NCBI GenBank assembly: GCA_017882335.1
Contig: JADGPR010000017.1
Coordinates: 1-48,335 of the forward strand
Direction: 5' to 3'
DNA: 48,335 bases
From: Bacteroidales bacterium
Lineage (GTDB): Bacteria; Bacteroidota; Bacteroidia; Bacteroidales; FEN-979
The translations under genes were made by a program, and so were the position numbers. Position 1 is the first letter of the stretch, and each line of letters begins with the position of its first letter. Of this stretch, positions 33,156 to 41,376 are shown piece by piece. The notes beneath the pieces were generated by a model. It did no database searches and was not told the origin of the DNA. It saw nothing but the letters and a program-made list of their open reading frames with translations.

Positions 33156-34820
33156 CTATCGTCTGATCATTTTTACAGTGGATATGGATCCGGGAAATGT
33201 GATCCGAAGAAAATATATACCGGAGGATAACCCGGGAAAAGAGAGGGAAACAGGCGATGATCCTATAGGAGTCATAGTACCCGACCAAAGGGTTATGCCC
33301 ATAAGGTTCAGAACCTCAATTTCTGCTGTTTGTCCGTCCTTACCGTCAATTTTAACCTGAACATTATCGGTAAAGGGATTTGGAGACAGTTTAATGGTAA
33401 AATTTTTGGATAATACCGGAATACCCAGCGCAAGTCCTTTCAGATTCTGAATCCCGGTATTGTCAGGATCCAGCCAATCTCTTAACCGTACGGTCGAGTC
33501 GGTTCCGTTTTTATCCCACGACCAGGAAAATTTCCCATAATAATCCGGTGAGTTCAGGTTCCCGGGATCGCAGGAAGAATCACCTCCCGTAAGCGTGCCC
33601 ACGATCCTGCCATGATTGTCAAACAAGGGTGATCCGGAAGAACCGCCTTCTGTAACGCCGTGACCGTTTGGGGTTGCGATCCATGAAACCCTCCAGTGAG
33701 AGGGGTTGGGATTGCCAGGCCAATAATCCGTGACCAACGGTTGGTCATAGGTGGAAATTTTTTTCACATCTCCTCCGGGATGATGGATACAGACTCCCGA
33801 CGGGCTGGTGGTGTCTTTACGGTTCCATCCGTTAAAAAAAACATTGAAAGTATCCGGAACATTTTGGTTCAGCAGAACAAGGCAGAAGTCCGAACCGGTA
33901 TCCCCGCCATTCCCGCCATGTGCCTTGAGTTTTGCACCGGTCATTGTACTTTTGTAAGAGGGAACAATGGTTGGATTACAGGTCGGCGACCGGAAATTAA
34001 AATAAAAGATCCATTGCTGAAGATCAACAGAATCGGCTCCGAATAAGCAATGATCGGCGGTAAGGATATAAGGGACATGGTTATTGCGGGCATTGTTCAA
34101 CAGGGAACCGCTACACCAGTAAGTATTTCCATATTTTTTTATCTTGATGAGGGTTACGCCTTTACTTTCATATTGCCAGGAATCGCCTTCCTGGCATTTT
34201 ACGTTCACTTCGCAGTTGCCCGCTGTGTCCTCAGAATCCATATTGGGATTGAGAAAACCAACCCCGCGGTACGCATAATCAATGCTGTACATATGGATCA
34301 ACGGAGCACCCTGAACACCGGAAGGTTGATAATATTCAAGGATAAACCGTTCACCGGCGATCAGTTCAGTTGCAAAATAGCCTCCAGCCACGTTGTTCCG
34401 TGATGTAAAAGCGCCAATCACCTGAGTTTTCGATGGGTTATAAAGAAATACCTTCCCCCCTTCAGGTAAGACGAATTTATCAAAATAGGCAGACAGGGCT
34501 TGAGCGCCGGGTACCGTAACGGAAACCCTCCAGATACGCCCTCCATCAGGTGCCTGTTCCCATTTTCCGGAAGTTTCAGGGTTGATGTCAACGGGAAGGA
34601 TCACGGCAAAACGATAGGGAGAGGAATACTTTTCATCCTCATTCCGGATCACAACCATATCCGGGCTGTTCACGCTGATAACATTACGGTCATCGGCCGG
34701 TAAGGAATAGATGGTACTCGGAGGGACCCCGCCGGAGCTCAGCTGCCCCAATATGATGCGGGACGGCATAATTGCAAGAAAAACCAGGATAATGACTGAA
34801 AGATAGCTTGCTTTTCTCAA
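33156..34820 (-). CDS. Secreted trypsin-like serine peptidase (lysyl-endopeptidase type) with T9SS domain
   Basis: 554 aa. The start appears to be a TTG at 34820: the signal peptide (YLSVIILVFLAIMPSRIILG) follows at once and no in-frame ATG precedes it. A prodomain (about 27-215) leads to an S1 peptidase domain with H257 (ILTADHC), D311 (GSDFCLVLL) and S395 (EGGSSGSPLF), an intact triad arranged as in Achromobacter lysyl endopeptidase. Cys residues around 203-283 fit disulfides of that group. The T9SS type A domain is at about 478-554 (KLSPNPFTDNVQV). It should be secreted and active, probably cutting after basic residues. It is directly upstream of mqnE on one likely transcript. Confidence 0.92.
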   Translation of the reverse strand: MRKASYLSVIILVFLAIMPSRIILGQLSSGGVPPSTIYSLPADDRNVISVNSPDMVVIRNEDEKYSSPYRFAVILPVDINPETSGKWEQAPDGGRIWRVSVTVPGAQALSAYFDKFVLPEGGKVFLYNPSKTQVIGAFTSRNNVAGGYFATELIAGERFILEYYQPSGVQGAPLIHMYSIDYAYRGVGFLNPNMDSEDTAGNCEVNVKCQEGDSWQYESKGVTLIKIKKYGNTYWCSGSLLNNARNNHVPYILTADHCLFGADSVDLQQWIFYFNFRSPTCNPTIVPSYKSTMTGAKLKAHGGNGGDTGSDFCLVLLNQNVPDTFNVFFNGWNRKDTTSPSGVCIHHPGGDVKKISTYDQPLVTDYWPGNPNPSHWRVSWIATPNGHGVTEGGSSGSPLFDNHGRIVGTLTGGDSSCDPGNLNSPDYYGKFSWSWDKNGTDSTVRLRDWLDPDNTGIQNLKGLALGIPVLSKNFTIKLSPNPFTDNVQVKIDGKDGQTAEIEVLNLMGITLWSGTMTPIGSSPVSLSFPGLSSGIYFLRITFPGSISTVKMIRR

Positions 34821-34889
34821 AATATCATTGTTAAAGTATATGTCGTATTTTTTCTGCTGCGTCAGATTTCTTATTCATCATCTCAATAT

Positions 34890-36746
34890 TCAATTCATCA
34901 CTGCAATTTTTTTCACGATCCTTCCTTCTCCTGAATTAATCACCAGGTAATACAGACCGGGAGAAAGACCGGATAGGGGGATAGTGAAAACTTCACCGAT
35001 CATTCGGTTCAATGGAAACTCCTTCAGTGTTGTTCCGGTTTCATTCAGCAGTGTCATGTTGGTAACATACATTTCCGCCTTACCGAAGTTCACAAAAACA
35101 TGGTCTCTTGCAGGATTCGGATAAAGTGTAATACCTGTTTTGTTAGCTGATTCATCCATACCCAGGGCAGAACCAATCTCAATATCATCGATCATGAAAA
35201 CAAACTGGTTGTCGGAAACACAATTGATCCCGATATAAACATCCTGGCCGGAATAGGCGGATAGCGAAAAACTTTGTCTGGTCCATGAAGCTGGAGCATC
35301 CATGGGAGTGCCATTCAGAATGACGAAATTGGTCGGGTTACTGCCTGTAGTGGAAACACCAACATTGTACTTCTCAAGGCCATAATAGGTGTTATATGTT
35401 TGTACCCAGAAACGGATGCTGGCATCGCTTCCCAGGGTCATCCTGGGCGAGATCAGCCATTTGTTATTTGGGTTATGCGGCGGAATGGCGGAGAAACAGG
35501 CACCAAACCTGAACCCGGAATGTGCAGCCATATTTACCGGTGGAGGCACTGCCTGTGACGGATTAAAACAAATGAAGGCCATGGGAACACCGCTGTTAGG
35601 GAAACTGACGGAATCGATCCCCCAGGTGGCGCCGCCATTGACATCATACACCGACCAGGGAATAAAATTCAGGGTAAAATCTGCCAAGCTTTCAAAATCC
35701 AGCGACATATAGGAGGGGTAACCGGTAACGGTGATGTACCCCAGCTTGATGATCGAATCTGTTCCGCTTCCATCGCTGATCTTAAGGGTAACATTATAGA
35801 TTCCAGGGATGTCATAGCGGATGTTTGCAGGGTTCTGCTGATTTGCAGATGAAGGAAATCCTCCCGGGAACGACCAGGTCCATGAGGTCGGATTCCCTGA
35901 AGACATATCCGTAAAATTCACCTTCTCACCTACCCGTATACTAGTGTTGCTGGCAATAAAATCGGCCGACAAAGAAGGCGAAAGGTTAAAAATTGCGCCC
36001 TGTGCATTGGAGTAATTGTGTGTTCCGGGTGTCAGGTTGTTGAGATAAAAATAGCCATCGTCGGCGCCACCTGCTCCCCAATTAAAATGAAACAAATCGG
36101 TTCCCTGGTAACCGTCACAAATAAAGAACTTTTCGTCTGTTCCGCCGTCATTACCATAGTACAGCAATGGCCGGCCGGCATCCAGTTCCGTTCTGAGCAG
36201 GGCCAGCCATTGATCGGCAGGATAATCGGCTTTCCATTTCCAGGCCGCAGTGGAAGAATATCCAAAATAATTCCGGAAAGCTGTATCGATCAGGGCAGAT
36301 CCTGAAGATGAACTTGCAGAACCATAATTCATTTCCTGTCCGACTCCGCAATGATAGATCAGCGTGGAAACTGCATCATTCGAAGCAGCCAGGCTTTGCG
36401 GCATGTTCAGCCAGTCGTAGGTAGCAGCGCTGAAATTCACATAAAGGGTTCCATACCCCGGAAGCGTGTAGGTGTGGGAATTGAATCCATGAGCCGGGTA
36501 ATTATAATATTTCATGATCTGGGCCATGGCAACGGCCCCACTGCCGGCAAATGTATGAAAGCAAGGTGCACTGGAAGACGTATCGGGAGGACACTTTTCA
36601 TTGTAGAAACATCCCTGGTCCCAGGTAACTGTTATCATCGGGTTGACATTGTTAATCCCCTTTTCAGGCTTATCCACCTTCGCATGAGAAACCTGGCCAA
36701 AAACCAGAATAACCAGGAAAAACAGTATGATATTTTTTATGCACAT
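34890..36746 (-). CDS. C10 (streptopain) family protein with inactive site, PKD domain and T9SS domain
   Basis: 618 aa from the ATG at 36746. The -7 box at 36773-36780 rules out the farther ATG at 36785. Residue numbers below use that longer form; subtract 13 for this start. A signal peptide leads straight into the C10 catalytic fold (about 50-255, AMAQIMKYYNYPAHG, FHFNWGAGGADDGYFYL) without the usual inhibitory prodomain. The catalytic Cys is Ser82 (AGSGAVAMAQ for the family GCVATAMAQ), the catalytic His is Lys219 (DEKFFICDGY for GHAFVIDG), and the active-site Trp of NWGWGG is Ala. A PKD domain (about 263-345), a choice-of-anchor/MAM-like domain (about 350-540) and a T9SS domain follow. It is probably a secreted binding protein, not a protease. 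Confidence 0.9.
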   Translation of the reverse strand: MCIKNIILFFLVILVFGQVSHAKVDKPEKGINNVNPMITVTWDQGCFYNEKCPPDTSSSAPCFHTFAGSGAVAMAQIMKYYNYPAHGFNSHTYTLPGYGTLYVNFSAATYDWLNMPQSLAASNDAVSTLIYHCGVGQEMNYGSASSSSGSALIDTAFRNYFGYSSTAAWKWKADYPADQWLALLRTELDAGRPLLYYGNDGGTDEKFFICDGYQGTDLFHFNWGAGGADDGYFYLNNLTPGTHNYSNAQGAIFNLSPSLSADFIASNTSIRVGEKVNFTDMSSGNPTSWTWSFPGGFPSSANQQNPANIRYDIPGIYNVTLKISDGSGTDSIIKLGYITVTGYPSYMSLDFESLADFTLNFIPWSVYDVNGGATWGIDSVSFPNSGVPMAFICFNPSQAVPPPVNMAAHSGFRFGACFSAIPPHNPNNKWLISPRMTLGSDASIRFWVQTYNTYYGLEKYNVGVSTTGSNPTNFVILNGTPMDAPASWTRQSFSLSAYSGQDVYIGINCVSDNQFVFMIDDIEIGSALGMDESANKTGITLYPNPARDHVFVNFGKAEMYVTNMTLLNETGTTLKEFPLNRMIGEVFTIPLSGLSPGLYYLVINSGEGRIVKKIAVMN

Positions 36747-36772
36747 AGAGGAAGAGATCTGAATATTTTTCA

Positions 36773-36780
36773 CAAAGATA
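36773..36780 (-). promoter_or_regulatory. -7 box that decides the start of the C10-family gene
   Basis: Minus strand TATCTTTG, a full match to TAnnTTTG, 26 bases before the ATG at 36746 and downstream of the alternative ATG at 36785. No good -33 element. Confidence 0.5.
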
Positions 36781-36830
36781 ACCATTGTAGGAAAAATGAA
36801 AGCCGTCTCGCTGTATTTAGCAAATTATAT

Positions 36831-36838
36831 TACTTTTG
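36831..36838 (+). promoter_or_regulatory. Candidate -7 box for the MFS gene
   Basis: TACTTTTG matches TAnnTTTG, 73 bases before the ATG at 36912. The 8-bp array at 36846-36877 would then lie at the very 5' end of the message. Confidence 0.4.
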
Positions 36839-36845
36839 AAACCCG

Positions 36846-36877
36846 TTTTGTGACTTTGTCACTTTGTGACCCTGTAA
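36846..36877. repeat. 8-bp array (ctttgtga type) upstream of the MFS gene
   Basis: ttttgtga, ctttgtca, ctttgtga, ccctgtaa. This is the same 8-mer, in the same orientation, as the right-hand array of the four-helix-bundle cassette at 41840-41871, and both are followed by cttt. Here it is solitary, with no cassette gene. Confidence 0.72.
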
Positions 36878-36911
36878 CTTTTTCTTCTTAAAACCTATTG
36901 AACCAAACTCT

Positions 36912-38342
36912 ATGATACAAACCGTTGCATTAAAGAAAGAACCTCCTGCACTGCTTCGCTGGGTCGTTCTCATCTTCATCAGTCTTGCCATGTTTGGCAA
37001 TTATTACATTTATGATTGCATCAGTCCGCTGGCTGACGTGTTGAAGACACAGCTACACTTTACCGATAAGAACCTGGGCCTGTTACAGGGGATCTACAGC
37101 ATTCCGAATATTTTCATGGTACTGATCGGTGGCATTATCATTGATAAAATAGGAACAAAAAAAGCAGCACTGATCTTTGCATCACTGGTCTTCCTGGGTG
37201 CTCTGTTCACGACCATTAAAGGAAATATTGTTTTCATGGCAACCGGCCGGTTGATTTTCGGCCTTGGGGCAGAATCCATGATTGTTGCTATCACTACGAT
37301 CCTTGCGCGTTGGTTCAAGGGGAAAGAACTCTCATTTGCTTTCGGTCTGAACCTGACCATTGCACGTCTGGGATCATTCCTTGCCCTCAATTCACCTACC
37401 TGGGGAAAGGCGATGTTCGCCGATTGGCAGAAACCATTATGGATCGCAGTCGGGGCAGGTGTCATTGCTGTCGTAACCCTGGCCATTTATTACCTCATCG
37501 ACATCTATTCGGAAAAAAGATATTCGCTTCAGAAGGAAGGCAACCAGGATAAAGTGGTATTAAAAGACCTGATTGGTTTCGGGAAATCTTTCTGGTTAAT
37601 TTCGTTGCTCTGCATCACATTTTATTCTGCCATGTTTCCCTTCCAGACATTCGCTGTAAAATTTTTTAAAGATGTTCACCTTTCAGGATTACCAGATGAC
37701 GTTGCCCGCGGGATGGGCGGATTTCTATCAAGCCTGCTAACACTTTCGGCAATGATCCTCACTCCGCTTTTCGGGCTTCTTGCAGATAAAATCGGGAAAC
37801 GGTCGCTGCTGATGATGTTCGGATCGATGCTGATCATACCGGTTTACCTGATCATGGCTTATGTAACGCACAAGGTATCGCTACCGCCGGATGTAGTAAC
37901 CTTCTTAAGCACCTCCCCTGACGATGCCGGATTCTTCGGATGGATCGTTTATATAGTGAAGATGATAGGTACACTTTTCAAATATTTCCCGAACATTGCA
38001 ATCCCAATGGTGATGATGGGGATTGCTTTTTCACTAATCCCGGCGATCATGTGGCCATCGGTGGCACTGATCGTAGATCATTCAAAATTAGGAACTGCTT
38101 ATGGGTTAATGACCATGATCCAGAACATTGGCCTTGCCGGGTTTAACCTCCTTGTTGGCGCAGCAAATGATTTCTCTAACGCTTCGAGCCTGAATCCATC
38201 CGGCTACCACCTTGGAATGTGGATTTTCAGCAGCCTGGGATTCTTCGGATTATTCTTTGCATTCATGCTGAGGCGTAATGAAAATGGACCCAAGGCTCAT
38301 GGTCTAGAATACGGAACAAAATACAATAAAAGGCCGGTATAA
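36912..38342 (+). CDS. MFS transporter
   Basis: 476 aa with about twelve hydrophobic helices. The loop 2-3 motif is present as GGIIIDKIGTKKAALIF and repeated in weaker form as GLLADKIGKRSLLMMF in the second half. A soluble stretch (about 195-220) separates the halves. There is an extended loop near 320-350. The substrate is not evident. It precedes mqnB by 39 bases but mqnB has its own promoter, so a link with menaquinone synthesis is weak. Confidence 0.88.
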   Translation: MIQTVALKKEPPALLRWVVLIFISLAMFGNYYIYDCISPLADVLKTQLHFTDKNLGLLQGIYSIPNIFMVLIGGIIIDKIGTKKAALIFASLVFLGALFTTIKGNIVFMATGRLIFGLGAESMIVAITTILARWFKGKELSFAFGLNLTIARLGSFLALNSPTWGKAMFADWQKPLWIAVGAGVIAVVTLAIYYLIDIYSEKRYSLQKEGNQDKVVLKDLIGFGKSFWLISLLCITFYSAMFPFQTFAVKFFKDVHLSGLPDDVARGMGGFLSSLLTLSAMILTPLFGLLADKIGKRSLLMMFGSMLIIPVYLIMAYVTHKVSLPPDVVTFLSTSPDDAGFFGWIVYIVKMIGTLFKYFPNIAIPMVMMGIAFSLIPAIMWPSVALIVDHSKLGTAYGLMTMIQNIGLAGFNLLVGAANDFSNASSLNPSGYHLGMWIFSSLGFFGLFFAFMLRRNENGPKAHGLEYGTKYNKRPV

Positions 38343-38346
38343 TCCG

Positions 38347-38354
38347 TACTTTTG
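38347..38354 (+). promoter_or_regulatory. -7 box for mqnB
   Basis: TACTTTTG, full match to TAnnTTTG, 27 bases before the ATG at 38382. It overlaps the TTG at 38352, which therefore cannot be the start. Confidence 0.5.
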
Positions 38355-38381
38355 TTATCACATACAGTTAATTTTTACTTT

Positions 38382-39068
38382 ATGAAGATTTTGATCGTTG
38401 CGGCAACGAGATTTGAAGTTCGTCCGCTGGCTGATAAGTTTGCCTATGTACAAAAAGAAGATGATAGCCTGGCGCATTACCAGTTCCGTAACAACAAGGT
38501 AGATATCCTCATCACGGGGATGGGAATGACTCCAATGGCTTATTACCTGGGAAAGCAACTGCCCGGATCCAACTATGATGTCGTGATCAATGCAGGGATC
38601 TGCGGTTCATTTTCCGATGCATTACCAATCGGGACAGTGGTGAATGTTATTGAGGAAAGTTTCTGCGAACTCGGGGCTGAAGATAATAACCAATTCCTTT
38701 CGTTGTTCGAACTTGGATTGATGGACCCGGATGAACCACCCTTCCGGTCAGGGAAACTTCTCAACAATTCAACCCCGAAAGGTTCTGTACTCCGGAAGCT
38801 CGACCGGGTTAAGGGAATCACTGCCAGCACCATTCATGGACACCCTGAAACGATCCGTAAGATCCGGGAACTTTTCCACCCTGATGTTGAAAGCATGGAA
38901 GGCGCTGCTTTTTTTTATGCCTGCCTTACTTCCAGCGTTCCCTTCCACCAGGTACGCAGCATTTCGAATTTCGTAGAAGAGCGTGACAAGTCAAAGTGGG
39001 ATATCCCTCTGGCACTGGCAAACCTGAATAAAGCGCTTTTCGATATTGTAAAAGAGAACGCAAGCTGA
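38382..39068 (+). CDS. mqnB: Futalosine hydrolase
   Basis: 228 aa from the ATG at 38382 (MKILIVAATRFEVRPL), the usual start for this family; a -7 box excludes the upstream TTG. It has the nucleoside-phosphorylase fold with ITGMGMTPMAYYLGKQL, VINAGICGSFSDALPIGTVV and the substrate/catalytic block VESMEGAAFFYACL. It removes the base from futalosine or aminofutalosine in menaquinone synthesis, between MqnE (32033) and MqnC. mqnD follows 129 bases downstream across two tandem-repeat arrays. Confidence 0.92.
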   Translation: MKILIVAATRFEVRPLADKFAYVQKEDDSLAHYQFRNNKVDILITGMGMTPMAYYLGKQLPGSNYDVVINAGICGSFSDALPIGTVVNVIEESFCELGAEDNNQFLSLFELGLMDPDEPPFRSGKLLNNSTPKGSVLRKLDRVKGITASTIHGHPETIRKIRELFHPDVESMEGAAFFYACLTSSVPFHQVRSISNFVEERDKSKWDIPLALANLNKALFDIVKENAS

Positions 39069-39070
39069 TA

Positions 39071-39118
39071 AGTTGGCGAGTTGGTGAGCTGGCGAGTTGG
39101 CGAGTTGGTGAGCTGGCG
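39071..39118. repeat. 8-bp array with a 24-bp superunit duplicated, after mqnB
   Basis: agttggcg, agttggtg, agctggcg, then the same three units again, exactly. It starts two bases after the mqnB stop at 39066-39068. Same 8-mer family as 23481, 28011 and 31970. Confidence 0.82.
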
Positions 39119-39164
39119 AGTTAATAGGTTACTTTATGAACTTTAAGAACTTTATAAACTCGAT

Positions 39165-39185
39165 AATTCGTAATTCGTAATTCGT
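39165..39185. repeat. 7-bp array (aattcgt x3) before mqnD
   Basis: Three perfect units plus a partial copy, 12 bases before the GTG start of mqnD. Identical in sequence to the array at 28068-28088. Confidence 0.75.
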
Positions 39186-39197
39186 AATTACTTTAAC

Positions 39198-40010
39198 GTG
39201 CCCATAATTAAACTCGCATTTTCTCCTTGTCCTAATGACACTTTCATCTTCGCTGCGATGGTGCATGGCAGTATTGATACTGAAGGGCTGGAATTCGAAT
39301 ACCGGATGGAAGATGTGGAAAAGCTGAACCACCTGGCCATGGATGGCGCTATGGATATGGTCAAGGTGAGTTACCATGCGTTTCTTCACCTTTCCCCTGT
39401 TTACCGGTTGCTGGACTCCGGAAGCGCACTGGGTTTTGGGAATGGCCCCTTGCTTATCAGCAAAGAAAAATATTCCATCGGTGACCTGGATGATCTTATG
39501 GTAGCCATACCGGGAGAATATACCACCGCTCACCTTTTGCTGAAACTATTAGCACCCCGGATTCAACGAAAAAAGATCCTGGTATTTAACGAAATCGAAG
39601 ATGCCATTTTAAAAGACGAAGTGGATGCGGGTGTGATCATCCATGAGAACCGCTTCACTTACGAAAGAAAAGGTTTGCAGAAGATTACTGACCTGGGAGA
39701 AACCTATGAAAACCTTACCCATTGCCCCATCCCGCTTGGCGGGATCATTGCACAGAAAAAGCTGGGAGAAGAAACGCTGGACAAGTTGAACCGGGTCATG
39801 CACAGGAGTGTGGCTTTTGCCATGGACAACCCCGGTTCAGTTATGGATTTTGTGCGTTGCAATGCACAGGAAATGGAAGATGAAGTGATGTTGAAACACA
39901 TTCATCTTTATGTGAATAACTATACGCTCGATCTTGGGCCAGTGGGAAAAAATGCCATTGCCCGGTTGTTTGAACTTGCACTTGAAAACAACCTGATCCA
40001 TAACGCGTGA
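39198..40010 (+). CDS. mqnD: 1,4-dihydroxy-6-naphthoate synthase
   Basis: 270 aa with a GTG start. It has the periplasmic-binding-protein-like fold of MqnA/MqnD: LAFSPCPNDTFIFAAMVHG (the MqnD N-terminal signature), KVSYHAFLHL, GFGNGPLLIS and the DAGVIIHENRFTYE block. It cleaves cyclic dehypoxanthinylfutalosine to dihydroxynaphthoate late in the futalosine pathway. MqnA and MqnC are not in the window. The last residues and the stop codon (40008-40010) are part of a 7-bp array. Confidence 0.94.
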   Translation: MPIIKLAFSPCPNDTFIFAAMVHGSIDTEGLEFEYRMEDVEKLNHLAMDGAMDMVKVSYHAFLHLSPVYRLLDSGSALGFGNGPLLISKEKYSIGDLDDLMVAIPGEYTTAHLLLKLLAPRIQRKKILVFNEIEDAILKDEVDAGVIIHENRFTYERKGLQKITDLGETYENLTHCPIPLGGIIAQKKLGEETLDKLNRVMHRSVAFAMDNPGSVMDFVRCNAQEMEDEVMLKHIHLYVNNYTLDLGPVGKNAIARLFELALENNLIHNA

Positions 40011-40035
40011 CGCATTACGCGTTACGCGTTACGAA
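40001..40035. repeat. 7-bp array (ttacgcg type) containing the mqnD stop codon
   Basis: taacgcg, tgacgca, ttacgcg, ttacgcg, ttacgaa. The last two sense codons of mqnD (Asn-Ala) and its TGA are the first unit and the start of the second. Confidence 0.8.
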
Positions 40036-40046
40036 ATATTCGATCT

Positions 40047-41330
40047 ATGTACAAATCTAACCTTACCGTTGAATCGATCGGAAACGCTCTGCGGTCGTCA
40101 CTCTTAAACGGACTCATCCGGGAAGATGATACACTTGTCATGTTCCATGACCTCTCCTTCCTCCAGGAAAGAATTCATCACCTGAGTTCCGTCTTCCCTT
40201 CCCATACTCTTCATGCGGTTGCCATGAAGGCCAATCCACTGAAAAGGATCCTGGAATTTATACGACTACTTGGCGCCGGGGCTGAAGTGGCCTCCCTGGC
40301 AGAATTGAAAATGGCCCTGAAAGCAGGTTATCCTGCAAAAAAAATTGTCTTTGATTCGCCGGTTAAAACCTGGCAGGAGTTGGAGTTTGCCCTGACTACA
40401 GGTGTTCACATCAACATCGATTCACTTGCAGAACTGGAACGTGTTGCTGCATTGAAGCAAAGGATCGTTTCCGGCAGTACCATCGGGATCCGCATTAACC
40501 CGCAAGTCGGAGTCGGCACTATCGCCGAATCCAGTGTCGCCGGTGAATATTCAAAATTCGGGGTTCCGGTCACGACAAAAAGAAAAGAACTCGGGGATGC
40601 CTTTCTCACCTATCCCTGGCTTACCGGGGTTCACCTGCATGTAGGTTCGCAGGGATGTTCCATGGAACTGCTGCTCAGCGGTATTGGCGTACTGTACAGT
40701 TTCGTCAGTGAAATGAATGAAAAACGAACGGCAACCGGCCATGAACCCATCTCCATTTTCGATATCGGAGGTGGACTTCCTGTTTCTTATATGGGTGATC
40801 AGATCCCTGTTTCGATGGAAGATTATGCTCATGCAATACGCAACGAATTTCCTGAACTATTCACCATTCACTACTCACTTCTCACTGAATTTGGTCGTTG
40901 GGTGCATGTCAATGCCGGGTGGACCGTCAGCCGCGTGGAATATGTGAAACGGGATTCCGGGATCAATACGGCCATGATCCATGCAGGTGCAGACCTTTTT
41001 CTCAGGGAATGCCTGAATCCAAAAAGCTGGCAGCACGAATACAGTGTTTTTGATAAAACCGGGAACCTGAAATACGGTAAGGACAGAAACCCATATAACC
41101 TTGCCGGCCCACTCTGCTTCTCCGGCGACATCCTTGCCCGGAATGTTGTATTACCTATGATAGAAGAAGGCGATTACCTGGTCATCCACGATACCGGGGG
41201 CTATACGCTCAGCATGTGGTCGAGGTACAACAGCCGTCAAACACCAAGGATCATCGGGTACCACGGGAACGAGTTTGAGATCTTAAAGGAACGTGAAAGT
41301 TTCGAGGAACTGGCACCGTTTTGGGGATAG
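40047..41330 (+). CDS. Fold-type III PLP-dependent decarboxylase, LysA-like
   Basis: 427 aa, about the length of diaminopimelate decarboxylase. The PLP Lys is K61 (HAVAMKANPLKRIL). The barrel shows GAGAEVASLAELKMAL, GVHLHVGSQG and FDIGGGLP, the PLP-phosphate loop. The beta domain carries the catalytic Cys C357 in GPLCFSGDIL. In true LysA the motif is CESSD, where Glu contacts the substrate; here it is CFSGD, so the substrate may not be diaminopimelate. It follows mqnD across a short repeat and may share its transcript. Its stop codon is the edge of the 8-bp array at 41329. Confidence 0.85.
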   Translation: MYKSNLTVESIGNALRSSLLNGLIREDDTLVMFHDLSFLQERIHHLSSVFPSHTLHAVAMKANPLKRILEFIRLLGAGAEVASLAELKMALKAGYPAKKIVFDSPVKTWQELEFALTTGVHINIDSLAELERVAALKQRIVSGSTIGIRINPQVGVGTIAESSVAGEYSKFGVPVTTKRKELGDAFLTYPWLTGVHLHVGSQGCSMELLLSGIGVLYSFVSEMNEKRTATGHEPISIFDIGGGLPVSYMGDQIPVSMEDYAHAIRNEFPELFTIHYSLLTEFGRWVHVNAGWTVSRVEYVKRDSGINTAMIHAGADLFLRECLNPKSWQHEYSVFDKTGNLKYGKDRNPYNLAGPLCFSGDILARNVVLPMIEEGDYLVIHDTGGYTLSMWSRYNSRQTPRIIGYHGNEFEILKERESFEELAPFWG

Positions 41331-41376
41331 TCACAGAGTCACAGAGTCACAGAGTCACAGAGTCACAGAGTCACAA
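41329..41376 (+). repeat. 8-bp array (agtcacag x6), left end of the IVP cassette
   Basis: Five perfect units and one with a single change. The first two bases are the AG of the decarboxylase TAG stop; the last unit supplies the TGA stop of the four-helix-bundle gene on the other strand (41371-41373). It is the reverse complement of the right array at 41840-41871. Confidence 0.85.
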
